The translations under genes and the position numbers were made by a program. The notes below the pieces were generated by a model that had not been told where the DNA came from, did no database searches, and was given only the letters and a program-made list of their open reading frames with translations. Source: Micromonospora sp. NBC_00389 (GTDB taxonomy: Bacteria; Actinomycetota; Actinomycetes; Mycobacteriales; Micromonosporaceae). From it: a DNA stretch of 64,000 nucleotides. The stretch covers positions 4,526,001-4,590,000 of the forward strand of contig NZ_CP107947.1 in the NCBI RefSeq assembly GCF_036059255.1. The letters are read 5' to 3'. The stretch's first letter is position 1. Each line of letters opens with the position of its first letter. Below are positions 1-9,536 of the stretch, in pieces.

Positions 1-231
1 CTCGGCCATCCCTACCTCGACCGCTGGCGCGGCCGGGAGGCCGAGCTCGCCGCCGATCCCCAAGCCCGTCAGGCGTACCAGGACGACGTGGCACGCGGTG
101 CGGTGCCCCCGCTGCCGGTCTGGGCGGGCGAGGCCGTCGACCTCATCACCGACCTGCCCTCGGCGGAGGACCTGGTCACGGCCATGGCCACCCAGGCCCA
201 GGACGCCCTGACCCGAGCGGGACGCCACTGA
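1..231 (+). CDS. Nitronate monooxygenase-like protein, C-terminal end (partial)
   Basis: The window opens inside a gene. Frame 1 is open from base 1 to a TGA at 229-231 and gives 76 residues. The tail contains a WAGEAVDLI stretch followed by a short helix. This resembles the C-terminus of FMN-dependent nitronate monooxygenases (2-nitropropane dioxygenase family), which oxidise alkyl nitronates. None of the flavin-binding barrel lies inside the window, so the family call rests on the tail only. It is followed by more than 1 kb without a convincing gene. Confidence 0.5.
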   Translation, partial: LGHPYLDRWRGREAELAADPQARQAYQDDVARGAVPPLPVWAGEAVDLITDLPSAEDLVTAMATQAQDALTRAGRH

Positions 232-1593
232 CCCACCAGCCGTCAGCGCCGTTCCGGCTTGCTCGTCACGCGCCGCGGCGAAGTTATCGAGCGAAGAGCG
301 ATCACTCACAGCCACACCGCGACTGGCCGTCCATGGGGAATTTTGGTGGCCGCTGTCAGGCGCGGCTTGCTGGTGCGCGTCTGCGTGGACCAGCGACGCT
401 CCGGAGACCACTCTTTTCACACCGCAGTGCTCAACTGCACCGCACTTACTTCAACTGCGCTCTATGTCGCCTGGTAGGGGAGTATGCGCAGGTCAGGGCG
501 GTAACGACTCTGCGGCCGGGGCGGGCCTTGCACTGGGAGCAGATTGGGTGCGCGTCAACGAAGTGGTCATCGTTGCCGAAGTGCTCAACCAGCCCGCCGC
601 CGGCCAAGGCCGTGAGCAGCAACGATAGAACCGTCCGACGTGCTTGACCTCCCAGTGAAGACCGAAGTAATCAGGCCGACGGCGTTTCGGGGTCGGCCCG
701 CTTTGGCGGCCACGTCGGCTGCCTCAGCGACTCAGCATCAAAGCAGCTAAATCGGCGTACATCGCTGCGCTATGTCATCCGTGGGCCGGCAGCTGTCCTA
801 CTTTCTGGAACACCGATCTCACTGGCAATGGGTTGGCCAGGGCTTCCTGCTCGGTGACCTCTTCGGCGGCTCCGAAGTGGTCTTGTGGCGCTAAGTCGCC
901 AATGGGCCGAGCGCCACCGGTCAGGGGAGCATTGGTTTCCTAAACCAACGCTCGTCGATTGATTGCAGGCGCCTGACCTGCTGCTTCGGAATCTCAAACC
1001 CCACTCTTGGGGTCGCATTCGCGTGCACGCTGCTCGGCGGGCCGTCGGTCGATTGGTGGTGATGCCACGTTCGCCTCGCTGTGGCATCGGCCTCGTCGAC
1101 TCACCATTCCCCGATCAGGCCAGGCTCTGGGCCTGCACGGCGCCAGGGCCTACCTGTAACCCGTCGTGCCAACACCGCCATCACTGATCCCAACGCCGCC
1201 ACACTCGCCCCGGGCGGCAGCGAGCCGGATGGCTGCCGCGCGCGGTTCCGGCTGGTCCGGTTCGGCGCCGATGGCGATCACATAGGCCGATTCAGGCGGC
1301 GGGGACGAAGCGAGTTCAAGACGCGGGACCAAGCCGCATCGAAGTCTTAGCTTGCGTCGGTAGACAGTACGGCGAAGGCATGGCGCAGCCCGACGTGCGA
1401 CCGTTAGGCCGGAGTATTCGATCGTGGCGAGGTCGGCGATGTGGGCCGCTCAGGATGACTCTCGGTGGTGGGGTCGGCGACACAGCGCCCCGGATCATCT
1501 GAACGACAGGGGCAGGAAGTCATACCGGGCCGGGCGACGGAGGAGTCCACGGCTGGGGGCTATCAGAGCGTAACGGGGGAGGAGGTGAGCGGC
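232..1593. other. Long stretch without a supported gene; holds att-like repeat copy 1
   Basis: No open frame here shows recognisable protein features, and the short ones have compositions typical of non-coding frames in high-GC DNA. The stretch around 411-900 is a diverged copy of a repeat seen again near 6130-6610, and in part near 54180-54310. The last 20 bases (from about 1575) carry the GGGGAGGAG ribosome binding site of the next gene. Confidence 0.6.
411..900. repeat. Degenerate att-like repeat, copy 1
   Basis: From about 411 (TTTTCACACCGCAGTGCTCA) the sequence aligns with 6138-6610. Shared blocks are the short core with TTCACAC, a run of CAAC/GAAC half-repeats, GGCGGTAA, a TGGGAGCAGATTGGGTGC block (535 versus 6252), AGCAACGAT...TTGACCTCCCAGT (about 620 versus 6350), and CACCGATC...CTCTTCGGCGG (about 810-870 versus 6535-6590). 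The left arm found in copies 2 and 3 is missing here. This looks like the right arm of an old integrative-element attachment region. It is non-coding as far as can be seen. Confidence 0.55.
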
Positions 1594-2232
1594 ATGTCGG
1601 GGCGAGGACACGGTACGGCGCAGCCCGGGAGCCGCCATGACCGGGACGTACTGCGCACCGAACTGTTCAGCGATGCCGTGCTGGCGATCATTATCACCCT
1701 GCTCGGACTGGAGCTGCGGCCACCTCAGGTCGAGTCTGGGCGCCTGCTCGCCGGGCTGCTGGCGGAATGGCCGGTCTACCTGGCGTACACGACCTCGTTT
1801 GTGAACATCGCTGTAGTGTGGCTGTCCCACCGCACGGCGTTCAGCCGGATCATCCGGGTGGATCTCGGGTTGAGCTGGGCCAACTTCGGGGTGTTGTTCT
1901 GCACGGCCCTGCTTCCGTTCGCCACGGCGGTCGTCTCGCAGTCGCTGAAGGACGGTAGCGGGGCGGACATCCGCACTGCGACCGCCTTCTACGGCCTGGT
2001 GGGCACGATTCTGCTCGGCAGCTGGTGGATTCTCTACGCCCGGCTCGTCCGGCGCCCGGAGCTGACCGAGCAGGGCGGGCCGGACTTCTTCCGCCGGGAG
2101 CGGCGTCGGCCGCTGCTGGGCATGCTCCTGTTTCCCGCTGGGGCCTTGGTTGGCTACTTCTCGTTCTGGGTCGCGTTTGCGATCTTCCTCGCGTTGCCGC
2201 TGATCTATGCCACAACAGCCACCCGGGAGTGA
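1594..2232 (+). CDS. TMEM175/DUF1211-type membrane protein
   Basis: This 212-residue integral membrane protein starts with the family signature (about residues 14-30, R-x-E-L-FSDAVLAIIITLLGLEL) in the first transmembrane helix. That helix is the selectivity-filter helix of TMEM175-type potassium channels. About five further hydrophobic segments follow and the protein ends in a basic tail. ATG 1594 is chosen because GGGGAGGAG ends about ten bases upstream. The in-frame ATG at 1465 has no such site and would add a low-complexity extension. The likely role is a potassium or cation leak channel. It stands alone between repeat copy 1 and a block of gene fragments. Confidence 0.82.
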   Translation: MSGRGHGTAQPGSRHDRDVLRTELFSDAVLAIIITLLGLELRPPQVESGRLLAGLLAEWPVYLAYTTSFVNIAVVWLSHRTAFSRIIRVDLGLSWANFGVLFCTALLPFATAVVSQSLKDGSGADIRTATAFYGLVGTILLGSWWILYARLVRRPELTEQGGPDFFRRERRRPLLGMLLFPAGALVGYFSFWVAFAIFLALPLIYATTATRE

Positions 2233-2336
2233 CCTGCTCCCCGGTGCCGGCCGACGTCTCGTCGCCGAGGACCCGCCGGCCGGCACCACGGTCCCAGTGT
2301 CCGGAGCCGCCGTGGCGGCTCCGGACACTGGTTCGG

Positions 2337-2778
<442 letters not shown>

Positions 2779-2782
<4 letters not shown>

Positions 2783-3030
2783 TCGTCCTCCTCGGGGGCG
2801 TCATCATCATCGACATCGACATCACGCTGGTCGACGTACTGATGCCAAAGATCGCTGAGGCAGCGGCGGCTCTTTCGGTCAACCAGCCAGAACGACCAGC
2901 CGTTTTCCGCTGTCCCAGTCACGGCTCGCGCCGCTGCGGATGGCGTGGTGTGCCGGACCCCGCCGATGTCGAGAACCCCGTCAGGCAGGACGATTGCGGT
3001 TCGCTCGGCTACCCGCGCCCGTCGGGCATG
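2779..3030 (-). pseudogene. RAMA/DUF4357-like domain fragment (restriction-associated)
   Basis: The minus strand encodes a C-terminal domain of about 80 residues. It reads LPDGVLDIGGVRHTTPSAAA, then VTG and NGWSFWLV, and ends in an aspartate/glutamate-rich tail. The pattern of a small beta unit, T-P-S-A-A-A and N-G-W-x-F-W is that of RAMA/DUF4357 domains. These occur at the C-termini of restriction-modification and DUF262-type proteins and are thought to help recognise modified DNA. The rest of the protein is missing upstream of about 3030, where a phosphoesterase fragment begins on the other strand. Confidence 0.6.
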
Positions 3031-3035
3031 CAGGG

Positions 3036-3632
3036 TCGGCAATCTTCGTGGTCGAGGACGACTCCCAGGCGGGCCTCGACCACGTCGGCGGCCACCGCGC
3101 CCCGATCCAGATCATCAGCCCCTGGGCCCAGCGCGGCGTCGTCGACAGCCACTACTACACGCAGATCACGATGATCCGGACCATCGAGCAGATCCTCGGG
3201 ATCCACCCGATGAACCAGAAGGACAGCGCCGCCAGCCCGATGCGTCAGGCGTTCACCCAGAACGCAGACTTCACGCCGTTCACCGCGCTGCCGAACCGGA
3301 CCTCGCTGACCGCGGGTCTGGCCACCCCGCCTGCCTGCGGCGTGGACACCCCCGCGCCGCAGAACCCCCTCGCCGCAGCCGTGCCGCCGGCGACGGTGCC
3401 GGCGGACAAGCAGCAGGTGGCAGCGCAGTGGGACGAGTGGAAGTCGCACCAGCGGCTGACCGGGCCCGACGCCAAGCCCGACTACGCGAACCCCGCGCAG
3501 ATGAACCACTTCACGTGGTACCAGGCGCACGCGTGGACGAAGCCGTACCCCGGCGAGGACAAGATCTTCGCGCCGGAGGACGTGCCGGGCGCCTACATCC
3601 CGTCGGCGAGTCCGACGGCTGACGTAGGCTGA
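3036..3632 (+). pseudogene. Alkaline phosphatase-superfamily phosphoesterase, C-terminal fragment
   Basis: About 198 residues match the C-terminal part of large secreted phosphoesterases of the alkaline-phosphatase superfamily. It begins with SAIFVVEDDSQAGLDHVGGH, which contains metal-binding D-D and H positions. The conserved HYYTQITMIRTIEQILG and a family tail with NHFTWYQAHAW follow. The N-terminal catalytic part is missing, and the residues before about 3036 are unrelated. The frame still ends in a clean TGA at 3630-3632, so only the 5' side was lost. Confidence 0.8.
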
Positions 3633-4024
3633 TCGCCTCAAAGGGGCCCCTGGCCGGCATGACCGCTGGCCAGGGGCCTCTTCGTGCCCTGCCCGGCCTC
3701 CGTCGAATTTCTTCGATCGAAGGTGAACCGGGTGTACCAGGGGTGCGTGCCTACCAGTGAGACCCGAGGTCCCGGCGCGCCTTCCCCGACGATCGTTCTG
3801 CGGGCTGTCGACCTCGGGCCATGCCGGGTGTCCACGGCGGGAGACCCGGTAGCCACCAGCAGACTCGCCCGGACGCAACGGCCCCCCGGCCGTCGGCCGC
3901 GCCCGGATTGAACGGAAGGGGGAGCACCACAACCCAACCGCGCCAAGCGGCGGCAGTCGGATGGCACGCCGGCCCCCGCCGCCCGCAGAACACTCGCCAC
4001 CACTCGGGCAAGAGGGAGTTTGGC

Positions 4025-5572
4025 ATGCACGCACGACCTCGCCGTACCGTCGTCCCACGCCGCAAGACCCTGCAAGTGCCGAATGGATCACCCAACGGCC
4101 GCGTAACACCCGCCCGCCGCCGAACCCGAGCCGCCACCGTGATGCTGGCCCTGGCCGCATCAGCCCTGTCCATGACCGCCATCGGCGCCCCAGCCCACGC
4201 CGAGGGCGGCCCGACAATGCTCGACCCGAAGCTGGCCGTGCGGACTGCCGCAACGGGGTTGACCAGCCCCACCGGCCTGGCATTCATCGGCGACAACGAC
4301 ATGTTCGTGCTCGAGAAGACGACCGGGCGGATCCAACGCGTGGTCAACGGAGCCGTCGCCAGCACGCCACTGGACCTTGCCGTCAACTCCGGCTCCGAGC
4401 GAGGCCTGCTCGGGATCGCCCTACACCCCAACTTCCCCGCGAACCCCGGGGTCTACCTGTACTGGACGGAGAGCACGACCGGCGCGGACACCACCGTCCT
4501 CAGCGAAACCCCACTGCTCGGCAACCGGGTCGACCGGTTCGTGTGGAACGGCAGCACACTCACCTTCGACCGCAACCTGATCCGCATCCGAGCCCGTCAG
4601 GAGGACGCCGGCCAGCCCGCACGCGCCAACCACAACGGCGGAGTGATCGACTTCGGCCGCGACGGGAAGCTGTACACCTTCACCGGCGACCTCGGCCGGC
4701 GTGGCCACCTGCAAAACCTCACCTGCGGCCCCACCGCCGTCTGCCCCGGACCGACCGTGCCCGACGACCAGTTCGGCGGCCCGCAAACAGACAACGCCCA
4801 CCTCAGCGGCGTCGTCCTGCGCCTCAACGACGACGGCACCACACCCACCGACAACCCCTTCTACGGTCCCGGCGCCGCCATGGGCGGCGAGGTCGGCGCC
4901 ACCTTACAGAAGATCTTCTCCTACGGTCACCGCAACGGCTTCGGCATGGCCGTCGACCCCGACACCGGCAACGTGTGGATGCAGGAGAACGGCGACGACA
5001 GCTTCAGCGAGATCAACCGGCTGGAGCCGGGCATGAACGGCGGCTGGATCCAGATCGCAGGACCGGTGCAGCGCGTCGCCCAGTTCAAGGAGATCGAGAC
5101 GACGTTCGGCGGGCAGAACCTTCAGCAACTGCGCTGGCCGCCGAGCAACATCGCCGACAGCACGCAACAAGCGCTCGGCAGGCTGTACATGCTCCCCGGG
5201 GCGCACTACAGCGATCCCGAGTTCAGCTGGAAGTGGGAGGTCGCACCCGGCGGGATGGGCTTCCTCAACAGCCGAGCGCTCGGGCCGCAGTTCAAGGGTG
5301 ACCTGTTCATGGGCGCCGCGACGCCCGCCCTCAACGGCGGCTACCTGTTCCACTTCAACCTGACCGGCAATGGCCAGAAGATCGCCGTCGACGACCCACG
5401 ACTGAACGACCGGGTGGCGGACAACCTCGCCAAGCACGAGATCACCGAGAGCGAGAGCCTTCTGATCGGCCGTGACTTCGGGGTCGTCACGGACATCGAG
5501 ACCGCCCCGGACGGGAACCTGTCCGTCCTCTCGCTGACCAACGGCGCGGTCTACACGGTCTACCGCCGCTGA
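4025..5572 (+). CDS. Secreted PQQ-dependent sugar dehydrogenase-like protein
   Basis: This 515-residue protein belongs to the glucose/sorbosone dehydrogenase (soluble GDH-like) beta-propeller family. These proteins oxidise sugars outside the cytoplasm with PQQ. Visible blocks are GLTSPTGLAFIGDN, ERGLLGIALHPNFPANPGVY, ANHNGGVIDFGRDGKLYTFT with the catalytic-type histidine, YGHRNGFGMAVDPDTGNVW and NRLEPGMNGGW. A long basic leader with a hydrophobic core and an APAHA site near residue 59 marks a secretion signal. ATG 4025 is chosen because AGAGGGA sits seven bases upstream and the signal peptide starts there. PQQ biosynthesis genes are not in the window, so use of the cofactor in vivo is assumed. 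A strong terminator hairpin follows at 5593. Confidence 0.88.
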   Translation: MHARPRRTVVPRRKTLQVPNGSPNGRVTPARRRTRAATVMLALAASALSMTAIGAPAHAEGGPTMLDPKLAVRTAATGLTSPTGLAFIGDNDMFVLEKTTGRIQRVVNGAVASTPLDLAVNSGSERGLLGIALHPNFPANPGVYLYWTESTTGADTTVLSETPLLGNRVDRFVWNGSTLTFDRNLIRIRARQEDAGQPARANHNGGVIDFGRDGKLYTFTGDLGRRGHLQNLTCGPTAVCPGPTVPDDQFGGPQTDNAHLSGVVLRLNDDGTTPTDNPFYGPGAAMGGEVGATLQKIFSYGHRNGFGMAVDPDTGNVWMQENGDDSFSEINRLEPGMNGGWIQIAGPVQRVAQFKEIETTFGGQNLQQLRWPPSNIADSTQQALGRLYMLPGAHYSDPEFSWKWEVAPGGMGFLNSRALGPQFKGDLFMGAATPALNGGYLFHFNLTGNGQKIAVDDPRLNDRVADNLAKHEITESESLLIGRDFGVVTDIETAPDGNLSVLSLTNGAVYTVYRR

Positions 5573-5592
5573 CGAGTGTCAAACCTGACCCG

Positions 5593-5630
5593 GTGACCCG
5601 CCCGCCCGGCATGTCGGACGGGCGGGTCAC
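5593..5630 (+). terminator. Hairpin terminator after the sugar dehydrogenase gene
   Basis: A perfect 12-base inverted repeat (GTGACCCGCCCG with CGGGCGGGTCAC) encloses a 14-base loop and starts 20 bases after the stop codon. There is no clear T-tract, which is common for actinobacterial terminators. Confidence 0.75.
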
Positions 5631-7188
5631 CCGCGAAGCGGCGGTGCCGACCATCGAAGTGGTCAGCCCATCTCGGGGCGCCGACATCGACGCAGCCCGG
5701 ACCTCGGAGCCAGACGACTCGGCGACAGCGCCCCTCGCAACCGGAACCCGATCCGAACTGGCTGCAACGTCGAGCAGGCATCAACTAGGCGTTCGACCAA
5801 GAGACGTCACCGCTCGATCTGGTGACCCCATCGCCCGGGTCCCGTCGGGCATACCCTGCGCTGCCTCGACCAGCCGGACAAGGGCGCGCTTCTCGATGTC
5901 ACACCGGCGATGGTCGGGTCGGGTCCAGCAGCTCTCTTACCCCGCCCCGGTCGAGTTGGCCGTGTCAGCCGATCGACCGCCGCCGGTTTCGCGGGCCGAA
6001 ATTGGGGAGCAGGTTGGGAGCAACCGGGTGCACTGAACGGCGTTAAACAGCGCTCAACGGCACTGAACGGCATCCAACTGCACCCACCACGACGTGCGGG
6101 TCCTCGTTTTCGCAGGTCAGAGTAGGTGCGGCGTCCTGTTTCACACAGCAGTGCTCAACGGCTCTGAACGTACTTCAACTGCTGCCTGCGTCGCCTGGTG
6201 GGGGAGTGTGAGCCGCTCGGGGCGGTAAGGACCCGGTGTGGCGGCTGGGCCTTGCGTTGGGAGCAGATTGGGTGCAGGCCGGCGAAGTGGTCACCGCAGC
6301 GAAGAGCTCACTAGGCTGTTTCCCGGTCAGGCTGCTGACCAGCAACGATGCCGCGCTTCGGGCCGCTTGACCTCCCAGTAGAGGTCGAAGGGGTCACGTA
6401 CTGCTGCCCCCAGGCTGTCTGACGCCGGCCAGTGCCACGGGACGCCGAAAATCACCGCGGCAGCGCGGCGTAGGTCGATGAGTAGCGTTGGGGTCGATCG
6501 TCCTGGAGCTGTCGGCGGTCCCTTCATCTGAGACACCGATCCCACCGGCGATGCCTTGACCAGGCCCTTCTGGTTGGAGAACTCTTCGGCGGCACCGAAG
6601 GAGACAGCGGTACTGCGCGACTGACATGAATCCGGGGTGTCCGGCTGGCAGGCGTCACACCCCCGCTTATGTCGTGCACTCGTGGGACCTCGACCAGCAG
6701 CGTCGCGGGACGCGTACGGATGGCCGCCACTGCCTTGGCCAGGGCCGCAGCGGATCTTCGTCCTCACCGACATCTGGCAGCGACGGCAGCGAAATTTGGT
6801 GGTCTGGCGGCGGCAGTCCGCGCCGCTCAGCGCGGGAACGGTGCCACACCAAGCTCACAAGGTCGTTGTTGCGCTCGTCGGGGAGGCGGCCCAGACGAGG
6901 GTAGGCGCCGTCGTTGACCGTCTTGCCGTCGCCGTCTAGAGAGGGTGCCGCGAGGCGACGGGCAACCCGCGATACCCCGGAACGCAGTCGGCGCTTCCGC
7001 CCGGCCGGTAACCCGCCCCTGTGCAACTTGGCCTGGTCGAGTCACAGGTTTCCCTGAGGCGGCTGCCGGACCCGGCCACCCCGTCAGGATTGGGGCGAGG
7101 TCAGGTTCCGTATCAAACGGGCAAAACCTACCGCCGAAAGACCGGGCAGGCGTCCGGCAGGTGTCCCCAAGAAATCTTGTCTTAACAC
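5631..7188. other. Non-coding stretch with att-like repeat copy 2
   Basis: No gene is supported here. The last codons of a frame ending at 6034-6036 (GEQVGSNRVH) also occur at 51832-51834 and look like the worn end of an integrase gene. About 5995-6610 is the repeat region described separately. From 6620 to 7188 there are short frames on both strands but nothing I recognise. Confidence 0.6.
5995..6610. repeat. att-like repeat copy 2 (left arm, core and right arm)
   Basis: The left part, 5995-6140, matches 51793-51940 at most positions. Shared features are the integrase-like tail codons, the TGCACTGAACGGCGTT run with several TGAACGG/CAACGGC half-repeats, and GCGTCCTGTTTCACAC. The right part, from about 6138, matches copy 1 (411-900). 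Copy 2 therefore joins a left arm, a short TTTCACAC core and a right arm, as an attP site or an empty excision product would. No integrase gene remains beside it. Confidence 0.55.
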
Positions 7189-7218
7189 TTGTGCTCCCAA
7201 GAGTTCACATCCTAGGCT
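7189..7218 (+). promoter_or_regulatory. Possible promoter of the tetritol operon
   Basis: TTGTGC (7189-7194) and TAGGCT (7213-7218) are separated by 18 bases, which resembles an actinobacterial housekeeping promoter. It lies about 80 bases before the first gene. An interrupted inverted repeat brackets it: CCCAAGAAATCT near 7157 and AGATCTTCTTGGG near 7229. That could be a regulator site or leader structure. This is judged by eye only. Confidence 0.35.
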
Positions 7219-7296
7219 GCGAACATCACAGATCTTCTTGGGCGTTTCCCCACACGCTCGCCGCCCCTGCGGCAACCCCCGATTTGAGGTGACTGT

Positions 7297-7947
7297 ATGA
7301 GTTCCGAGAAGGGACATCGGTCGAGATCGATGAAAAGGCTCGTGGGTCTCGCCGTCATTGCTGCCCTCCTGGTTGCGGCGGCGCTCGACACCAAGTTCCT
7401 CTCGCCCCAGCAGGCGGCGGAGCTGAACCCGGCACCGTTCAATGCGGAAAGCTACGCTGCGAAAGCATTTCCCGAGGTCGCGGGCGCAATCAAGGAGAAG
7501 GCAACGGACCTCGAGGTGCTGGCGCCAGCCGTCGAAGCGGACCCTGCGGCCGCCGGCAAGCAGTACGGCCAGGACCTGGGCAGTGGTTCCTACGCCATTC
7601 CGGTCAAGGTGACCGGCACGGTGGACCAGGTCGATGAGAACTTCATGCAGCTGAAAGTCTCCGGCGTGCCGGACAGTACCGCGGTTCGCGTCCCGGTGGG
7701 GCCGGCCCTCAGTGGAACGCCGGTCCGGGACGCCACTGGAACCATCAAGTTTGGTGATTTCGCAGGACAGAGTGATTACCAGTCGGTGGCCAACCAGTTC
7801 AAGCTCCGGATGCAGCAGGACGTGCTCGCCAAGATCGACCCGGCGTCGCTGAAGGGCAAGCGAGTGACGGTCTACGGAGCCTGGTCGACGGGGGGACCGC
7901 CGAAATCCTTCGTCATCCAGCCGGTCGAAATCGAGGCGCGGTCGTGA
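7297..7947 (+). CDS. DUF2291 family membrane-anchored extracytoplasmic protein
   Basis: The 216-residue product has a basic N-terminus, one hydrophobic segment (about residues 15-30) and a soluble domain of the DUF2291 type. Members of this family are usually encoded first in operons for ribose-like sugar ABC importers. No lipobox cysteine follows the hydrophobic segment, so it is probably held by an uncleaved anchor and is not a lipoprotein. GAGGTG lies just upstream of the ATG. The stop overlaps the start of the ABC ATPase gene by four bases (GTGA), which implies translational coupling. Its biochemical role is unknown. An accessory role with the binding protein is an inference from context. 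Confidence 0.8.
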   Translation: MSSEKGHRSRSMKRLVGLAVIAALLVAAALDTKFLSPQQAAELNPAPFNAESYAAKAFPEVAGAIKEKATDLEVLAPAVEADPAAAGKQYGQDLGSGSYAIPVKVTGTVDQVDENFMQLKVSGVPDSTAVRVPVGPALSGTPVRDATGTIKFGDFAGQSDYQSVANQFKLRMQQDVLAKIDPASLKGKRVTVYGAWSTGGPPKSFVIQPVEIEARS

Positions 7948-9536
7948 TCGCGCCCAGCGCGTCCTCGGTACCCGGTGACGCGCCTCCCGGCATGGACGAC
8001 GACGTGGTGCTGCGCGCGGTCGACATCACCAAGACATACGGTGTCACCCGAGCGCTGAAGGGCGTCAACTTCGAGGTGCGACGTGGGAAAGTCACCGTTC
8101 TGTTTGGTGAAAACGGCGCCGGCAAGTCCACGCTGATGAAGATCCTCTCCGGCGTCGAGCGGCCGACGAGCGGCCACCTCGAACTCGACGGCAAGGTTGT
8201 CGACCTGCGGTCGACCACCCAGGCGGTCGACCGCGGCATCTCGATCATCCACCAGGAGCTCAACCTCTGTCCGAACCTGAACGTCCGGGACAACATCTTC
8301 GTCGGGCGCGAGCTGCGCTCGCGCCGCGGTGGCGTGGCCTACGCGCGCGAGGGGGAGATCACCCGAGAGCTCATGGCGAGGCTGGAGGAGGACATTGCAC
8401 CCACCACCCTGGTGGCTGACTTGCGCCTCGGTCAGCAACAGGTGGTGGAGATCGCGCGGGCCCTCGCCACCAACGCTCGAATCCTGATCATGGATGAGCC
8501 GACATCAGCGTTGAGCGCGGCCGAGGTCATGGTCCTGTTCAAGGTCATTCGCGAGCTGAAGTCCCAGGGCGTGGCGATCGTGTACATCTCCCACCACCTT
8601 GAGGAGGCGATCGAGATCGCCGACCACGCGGTGGTCTTCCGCGACGGGGCGCTGGTCGCCAAGAAGGACGCGGCCGACATCGACCTGCCCTGGGTGGTGT
8701 CCAAGATGGTCGGGCGCGCCGCCGAGTACGACTTCACCGGCGAGCCGCGCGGCCACGGGGAGGTCGCCCTTTCCATCGAGAAAGTCCGGGTACCCGATCC
8801 GGACGCCAGCGGTCGGTTGGCAGTCAACGACGTCTCGTTGCAGGTGCGCGCCGGAGAGATCGTGTGCCTCTACGGTCTGATGGGCGCAGGCCGTACCGAA
8901 TTGTTGGAAGCGCTTGCCGGGCGGCAGCCCATCGCGGCCGGCCGGGCGCTCCTGGAAGGCCGGGATCTGCGTCGGCTCTCGATCGAGGAGCGGATCTCCG
9001 GCGGCATCGGGCTCGTCCCCGAGGATCGCCAGCGCGACGGTCTCGTCCAGCTCATGTCCGTCGGGGCGAACATGTCGCTGTCCAGCCTGCTGTCCATGGT
9101 CAAACGCACGTTCGTCTCCCGCGGCAGGGAGAACGCCGACGTCCAGACCATGATCAAGGAGGTGCGGGTGAAGACCGCCGGACCGGGTGCCCCGCTCACC
9201 TCCCTCAGCGGCGGCAACCAGCAGAAGGTCGTCATCGGCAAGATGCTGATGACCCGGCCCAAGGTCCTGCTGCTCGACGAGCCCACCCGCGGCATCGACG
9301 TCGGAGCGAAGGGCGAGATCTTCGCCCTGCTGTTCCACGAGGCGCGCAAGGGTCTCGCCGTGCTGTACGCGACGTCCGAGATCAGCGAGGCGCTGACCGC
9401 CTCGCATCGGCTGGTCGTCATGTCGAAGGGCCGCATCGTGCGGGAGTTCGACCCGGGCACCGCCACTCGAGAGGAAGTCATGGCCGCCTCCGGCGAGCCC
9501 GAGCCTGAGGCCCTACACATCGGAGCATCGGAATGA
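7944..9536 (+). CDS. Sugar ABC importer, double ATPase subunit (RbsA/MglA type)
   Basis: The 530-residue protein has two nucleotide-binding domains in tandem, as in carbohydrate-uptake CUT2 importers. NBD1 has an intact Walker A (GENGAGKST), a LGQQQ-type signature and Walker B (ILIMDEPTSAL). NBD2 has the degenerate Walker A usual for the family (GLMGAGRTELLEAL), an LSGGNQQK signature and LLLDEPTRGIDVG. It energises uptake through the permease encoded next. The start is a GTG overlapping the previous stop, and its own stop overlaps the permease ATG by four bases. Operon context suggests a tetritol or tetrulose substrate. Confidence 0.93.
   Translation: MIAPSASSVPGDAPPGMDDDVVLRAVDITKTYGVTRALKGVNFEVRRGKVTVLFGENGAGKSTLMKILSGVERPTSGHLELDGKVVDLRSTTQAVDRGISIIHQELNLCPNLNVRDNIFVGRELRSRRGGVAYAREGEITRELMARLEEDIAPTTLVADLRLGQQQVVEIARALATNARILIMDEPTSALSAAEVMVLFKVIRELKSQGVAIVYISHHLEEAIEIADHAVVFRDGALVAKKDAADIDLPWVVSKMVGRAAEYDFTGEPRGHGEVALSIEKVRVPDPDASGRLAVNDVSLQVRAGEIVCLYGLMGAGRTELLEALAGRQPIAAGRALLEGRDLRRLSIEERISGGIGLVPEDRQRDGLVQLMSVGANMSLSSLLSMVKRTFVSRGRENADVQTMIKEVRVKTAGPGAPLTSLSGGNQQKVVIGKMLMTRPKVLLLDEPTRGIDVGAKGEIFALLFHEARKGLAVLYATSEISEALTASHRLVVMSKGRIVREFDPGTATREEVMAASGEPEPEALHIGASE

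Noticed and set aside
5593..6036. 147-codon plus-strand frame as a real gene
   Set aside because: It starts inside a terminator hairpin and shows no protein character except its last ten codons, which are read as an integrase-end relic.
7100..7296. Riboswitch upstream of the tetritol operon
   Set aside because: An inverted repeat exists, but no known riboswitch core could be recognised.
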